Below, piece by piece: positions 14,614 to 17,734 of a stretch of 17,734 nucleotides of DNA. The notes beneath the pieces were generated by a model. That model ran no database searches. It was given only the letters and a program-made list of their open reading frames with translations, and was not told where the DNA came from. The first letter of the stretch is position 1; the number at the start of each line of letters is the position of its first letter. This DNA is from CAZAQS01 sp964486825 (GTDB lineage Bacteria; Chloroflexota; Anaerolineae; Anaerolineales; UBA4823): positions 1 to 17,734 of the forward strand of contig CAZAQS010000088.1 in NCBI GenBank assembly GCA_964486825.1, in the 5' to 3' direction. The translations under genes and the position numbers were made by a program.

Positions 14614-15834
14614 ATGTTGGTAGAATTCTGGATATCTCTGATAAGCCTGATCTTCCTGGCAGTTTTTTTAGGCGAAGACTTTGTTTTGAAGGTCATCTAT
14701 CTCCTGGTAGGAGCTTATCTGGTTGGAGGTTGGTGGAGCCGTAAGGCTTTTGCAAACCTGCGCTTCCTACGCCAGTATGAAGAACATGCTTTCCTGAATG
14801 ATGAGATCCCCGTAACCGTCGAGGTCTCAAACCAGGGTTGGTTGCCTGTGCTTTGGTTAAAGCTACACGAGAGTATCCCAGTTGGATTATCACTCGATAA
14901 GAATATTCAAAAAGTCATTTCGCTTGGCCCCAAGGGAAATGCCCAGGTTAAGTATCGCCTTCAGGCTCACCGGCGTGGGTACTACAGGATCGGGCCACTG
15001 TCTGTATCCTCGGGGGATCTTTTTGGCCTTTTAAAAGACCAACGCTGGGAGGATAGCGGTAGCTATCTCACAGTTTACCCGCAGATCGTTCCGTTATCGA
15101 GCGTTAAACTACCCTCCCGCTCACCCTTAGGGACGCTTCGCTCTAACCAACTGATTTATGAGGATCCAAGTCGAGTATGGAGCAAACGCGATTATAACTC
15201 CGGTGATTCCTTGAGAAGGATTGATTGGAAGGGTAGTGCAGCCGTAGGGCGTTTGCAGGTTAAACAGTTCGAGCCTTCCATTGCTCTGGAGACTTCGATC
15301 TTCCTCAACTTGCACTCGCCGGAATACGAGCAACGGCGTCGTCTCGACACGACTGAACTGGCGATTGTCGTAGCTGCATCCCTGGCTACCTGGATCAGTG
15401 CTCAGAAACAACCGGTTGGGTTGATCACGAACGGTATCGACCCGGCTGTTGATCGCTACCCGGAAGCCTCAGGACAGGTGGACAGGCTGCGAATTTTTAC
15501 CCCCGTCTTACCGGCAAAAGGGAGCGGGAACTTGATGCGCATACTGGAAATCCTGGCCCGGGTGCAGGTTGCAGAAACGATCCCGGCAATCGAGCGGCTT
15601 CGCCAGGAGCATGGGAAGCTATCCTGGGGGACCACGCTGATCTTGATCTCGGGACATATGGATGAGGCCTTATTCGATGAGCTCTTCCAACTCCGGCGTT
15701 ACGGCCTGAATTTAAGTCTCGTATTGGTGGGCCGCGTCCCGGGTTTTGCCAATATTCAAGCCAAGGCGCGTTATTTCCATTTCCCGCTGTATTCGATCAT
15801 TACTTTTAAAGACTTGGATATGTGGAGGCTGTAA
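14614..15834 (+). CDS. DUF58 domain protein (MoxR partner)
   Basis: This protein has 406 residues. Two hydrophobic segments occupy about 3-38, then a beta-sandwich-like region (about 55-160) and the DUF58 core, with KRDYNSGDSLRRIDWKGSAA at about 191-210 and RLQVKQFE just after. The C-terminal part resembles a VWA-type fold without an obvious metal-ion adhesion motif. DUF58 proteins are nearly always next to MoxR and are thought to act together with it on envelope or cofactor-assembly targets. It starts 5 bp after the MoxR stop without a visible ribosome site, which suggests translational coupling. The stop (15832-15834) precedes the start of the next gene. Confidence 0.92.
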   Translation: MLVEFWISLISLIFLAVFLGEDFVLKVIYLLVGAYLVGGWWSRKAFANLRFLRQYEEHAFLNDEIPVTVEVSNQGWLPVLWLKLHESIPVGLSLDKNIQKVISLGPKGNAQVKYRLQAHRRGYYRIGPLSVSSGDLFGLLKDQRWEDSGSYLTVYPQIVPLSSVKLPSRSPLGTLRSNQLIYEDPSRVWSKRDYNSGDSLRRIDWKGSAAVGRLQVKQFEPSIALETSIFLNLHSPEYEQRRRLDTTELAIVVAASLATWISAQKQPVGLITNGIDPAVDRYPEASGQVDRLRIFTPVLPAKGSGNLMRILEILARVQVAETIPAIERLRQEHGKLSWGTTLILISGHMDEALFDELFQLRRYGLNLSLVLVGRVPGFANIQAKARYFHFPLYSIITFKDLDMWRL

Positions 15835-15836
15835 AC

Positions 15837-17441
15837 ATGGTCCGTTCTCCGCTTCTCGAATCCTTCCAGGTCAATGAAAAATTTGGCTTACTCGCCAGCC
15901 ATTGCTTGATCGCTTTGATGATGGTCTGTTTGGCAATATCCATACAGCACCTGGCGCAACGCTTTGTCCCGGATTGGCAGCCTGGCTATATCCCCTGGCT
16001 GGCTTTTCTTGTATCCATTGAAGCCATGCACAGCCGGCGACTGGTTCGCCGGGAATCAGATTTGATTACCTCACGCCTGGTCTATCGCATAATCGAGTGG
16101 GTGGTAATTGCACTGCTCGTAAAACTTATCCTGTCCCTCTCCAGAGGCATTGATCAGCTTGGGATTGAGCTGGTTTTATGGAGAGAAGACTTCCTTATCA
16201 ATTTTTTTGATGGGGAATATGTCTTTGTCCTACTGCTTTCCTTTTTCATCTGGTCGATTAGTGGAGGGTACGCAGGACAGCTCCTGAAGCTCGAGGGGGA
16301 TAAATTCCTGTTGGAGTTGGATATCGAAGTTGGCATTTTCAGCGATCGAACTGCTGTTCGAAGGCAACTGGCGGGAAGAATCTTTTCCATTGGGATGGTG
16401 ATGGTACTTTTCACTGCCCTTGTGCGCTGGGATTACCAATCTCTATGGGGTAGCCGTCCGGCGCCAACCTTTAGCTTGTCGTACGTGATGGTGTATTTCT
16501 TGTGTGGGTTTGGATTGCTCACCCTGACGCATTTTGCTGCTCGGCGTGCGTTATGGGCTATGGAACATATTTCCCTAAGCCGCACTTTAAGCAGGCAATG
16601 GCTTGCATACAGCTTGATTTTCCTGCTGGTTGTAACCACCCTGGCATTTATTTTGCCAACTGAGTATTCCATGGGCTTGCTCGCTACTCTTGCTTACCTC
16701 TTTAATCTCTTATTCGCAGTGATTTCGTTCCTGTTTTATCTTTTATCGTTGCCGTTCATTTATCTTCTGAACCTGTTTTTCAATCTCACCAATATTGCTG
16801 AAAACCTGGAGAGGCCCTCCCCTCCCGAATATTTCCCATTCGAGCCTCCAACTGGTGGGGCTGGGCCAATCGCCTGGTGGGAGGTGTTCCGTTCGATCCT
16901 CTTCTGGACGCTTTTCTTAACCATCACGGCCTATGCCTTTATCACTTTTTTCCGCCAAAATCAATACCTGTTAGATAGTTTGCGTAAAATACCCGGCTGG
17001 CAGTACCTGGTCGCGTTTTGGGAGTGGCTATCCTCTGGCTTCGCAAGGGCTAATCGCCAAACCCGCTTCCTTGCCAAGGGTGTTATGGACAGGTTACGTC
17101 TCTCCAGGGAGGCGGATACTTCGCTCCGTTCAGGCGGATTTATAAACCCAAGGCGGCTTTCTCCTCGCCAACAGGTTGTGTTTTTTTACCTGATGATGCT
17201 CAGGCGTGGGCAGGAGAGCGGTATCCCGCGCCAGCCTTCTCAAACCCCTTTTGAATATGAAGATAGGTTGGAAAATAACCTTCCTGAGGTTGACGTAGAT
17301 TTGAAATCGATGACGGATGCATTTGTCGAAGCTCGGTACAGTCAGCATATTATCACTCCCGATCGCGCCAGGCATGTCCACAACTACTGGGAAAAAATCA
17401 AGCGCGCCTTACGATCTCATAAGAAAGAACCCTATCCATAA
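15837..17441 (+). CDS. DUF4129-containing polytopic membrane protein
   Basis: This 534-residue protein has about eight hydrophobic segments: several in the first 250 residues, a strongly hydrophobic pair near 260-320, and another near 345-365. A cytosolic C-terminal DUF4129 domain (about 435-530) follows, seen as LSPRQQVVFFYLMMLRRGQE, SQTPFEYEDRL and DAFVEARYS. It completes the MoxR-DUF58-DUF4129 operon. In many bacteria the third protein also carries a transglutaminase-like domain (as in TgpA); I find no such Cys-His-Asp region here. The linker around residues 318-335 is rich in Pro and Gly. I prefer ATG 15837 over GTG 15822 because GGAGG at 15824-15828 is 8 nt upstream, and it starts 3 bp after the DUF58 stop. 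Confidence 0.86.
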   Translation: MVRSPLLESFQVNEKFGLLASHCLIALMMVCLAISIQHLAQRFVPDWQPGYIPWLAFLVSIEAMHSRRLVRRESDLITSRLVYRIIEWVVIALLVKLILSLSRGIDQLGIELVLWREDFLINFFDGEYVFVLLLSFFIWSISGGYAGQLLKLEGDKFLLELDIEVGIFSDRTAVRRQLAGRIFSIGMVMVLFTALVRWDYQSLWGSRPAPTFSLSYVMVYFLCGFGLLTLTHFAARRALWAMEHISLSRTLSRQWLAYSLIFLLVVTTLAFILPTEYSMGLLATLAYLFNLLFAVISFLFYLLSLPFIYLLNLFFNLTNIAENLERPSPPEYFPFEPPTGGAGPIAWWEVFRSILFWTLFLTITAYAFITFFRQNQYLLDSLRKIPGWQYLVAFWEWLSSGFARANRQTRFLAKGVMDRLRLSREADTSLRSGGFINPRRLSPRQQVVFFYLMMLRRGQESGIPRQPSQTPFEYEDRLENNLPEVDVDLKSMTDAFVEARYSQHIITPDRARHVHNYWEKIKRALRSHKKEPYP

Positions 17442-17515
17442 TCCAACCATCTTCTATAATTTATCGTTAAATGATGGTATCATCTCAAGGATTAGGATGA
17501 ATCTGGTCGTATAGA

Positions 17516-17545
17516 ATCCCCCGATTTCAGGGAGGAGTAGGGGAT
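17516..17545 (+). promoter_or_regulatory. Inverted repeat around the ribosome site of the SagB-like gene
   Basis: ATCCCC (17516-17521) is complementary to GGGGAT (17540-17545), with an 18-nt loop that contains GGAGGAG. In the transcript this could place the ribosome-binding region in a hairpin. Six pairs with a long loop can arise by chance. Confidence 0.25.
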
Positions 17546-17551
17546 ACACGC

Positions 17552-17734
17552 ATGCCAAACTCCGAAACGCGGCTGGCCATTACATATCACGAGTCCACAA
17601 AACACTCACTGAAAAGCCTGCACAGCAGCCGGCATTTTTTGGATTGGGTGAATGAGCCCTTGCAGCATAAGCTCTACCGCGAGGTGGAATTTATTCCTCT
17701 TCCAAGAGAACTCCCAGAGACTGGGGTTTCAACG
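17552..17734 (+). CDS. SagB/ThcOx-type nitroreductase-fold protein, 3' partial
   Basis: Sixty-one residues are visible before the right edge. The sequence ITYHESTKHS, then HFLDWVNEPLQHKLYREVE and FIPLPRELP, fits the N-terminal lead of SagB/ThcOx-like nitroreductase-fold proteins, which usually reads YH--TKHS----------LDW---P---K-Y, then IPLP. These FMN enzymes oxidise thiazoline or oxazoline rings in peptide maturation, or have unknown redox substrates when stand-alone. The FMN-binding core is beyond the edge, so the activity cannot be judged. The ATG at 17552 is the only start candidate; the strong GGAGGAG (17531-17537) is 14 nt away, while GGGGA (17540-17544) is 7 nt away. Confidence 0.72.
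   Translation, partial: MPNSETRLAITYHESTKHSLKSLHSSRHFLDWVNEPLQHKLYREVEFIPLPRELPETGVST

Noticed and set aside
17473..17484. GATG/CATC repeat after the DUF4129 gene as a terminator
   Set aside because: Only four base pairs and no T run.
1..17734. tRNA, rRNA, CRISPR, insertion sequence or phage attachment site
   Set aside because: I looked for TTCGA-type T loops with paired arms, repeated spacers, transposase motifs and terminal repeats and found none.

Overview
The window is bacterial and of moderate GC content by eye. It is densely packed, and every gene reads left to right except one (11663-12388). There are no tRNA, rRNA, CRISPR or insertion sequences that I can recognise. The mix of a seven-gene Mrp antiporter operon, a MoxR/DUF58/DUF4129 operon and a Thr/Pro-rich single-pass surface protein would fit a Chloroflexota (Anaerolineae-like) genome. 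That assignment is an impression from protein style; no phylogenetic marker gene is present to confirm it.

Layout. (1) 2-340: end of a DUF202 membrane protein cut by the left edge. (2) 429-6674: a tight operon beginning with a tandem-CBS-domain protein, followed 3 bp later by mrpA, B, C, D, E, F and G with overlapping or 1-nt junctions, a complete cation/proton antiporter. (3) 6800-8509: a NOX/ferric-reductase-like di-haem-b flavoprotein and, 21 bp downstream, a membrane-anchored di-haem cytochrome c. (4) 8583-9845: an MgtC/SapB-DUF4010 membrane protein behind a short AT-rich spacer. (5) 9912-11657: a stand-alone succinate dehydrogenase/fumarate reductase-type flavoprotein with a complete active site but no partner subunits. 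(6) 11663-12388, minus strand: an AlaX-type tRNA-editing hydrolase, convergent with the flavoprotein and only 5 bp from it. (7) 12665-13537: a single-pass protein with a CxxC motif inside and a four-cysteine domain outside. (8) 13628-17441: MoxR AAA+ ATPase, DUF58 protein and DUF4129 membrane protein. (9) 17552 to the right edge: the start of a SagB/ThcOx-type nitroreductase-fold protein.

How they may work together. The Mrp complex exchanges cations (usually Na+) for protons, and the CBS protein at the head of its operon is a plausible nucleotide-responsive regulator. The NOX-like protein and cytochrome c look like one electron-transfer unit that would carry electrons from cytosolic NAD(P)H through FAD and two b haems to c haems outside the membrane. 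This pair is the most interesting item in the window. MoxR, DUF58 and DUF4129 form the usual chaperone/envelope-stress type of operon, but the transglutaminase domain often linked to DUF4129 is absent here. Everything is predicted from sequence motifs; no similarity search was run.
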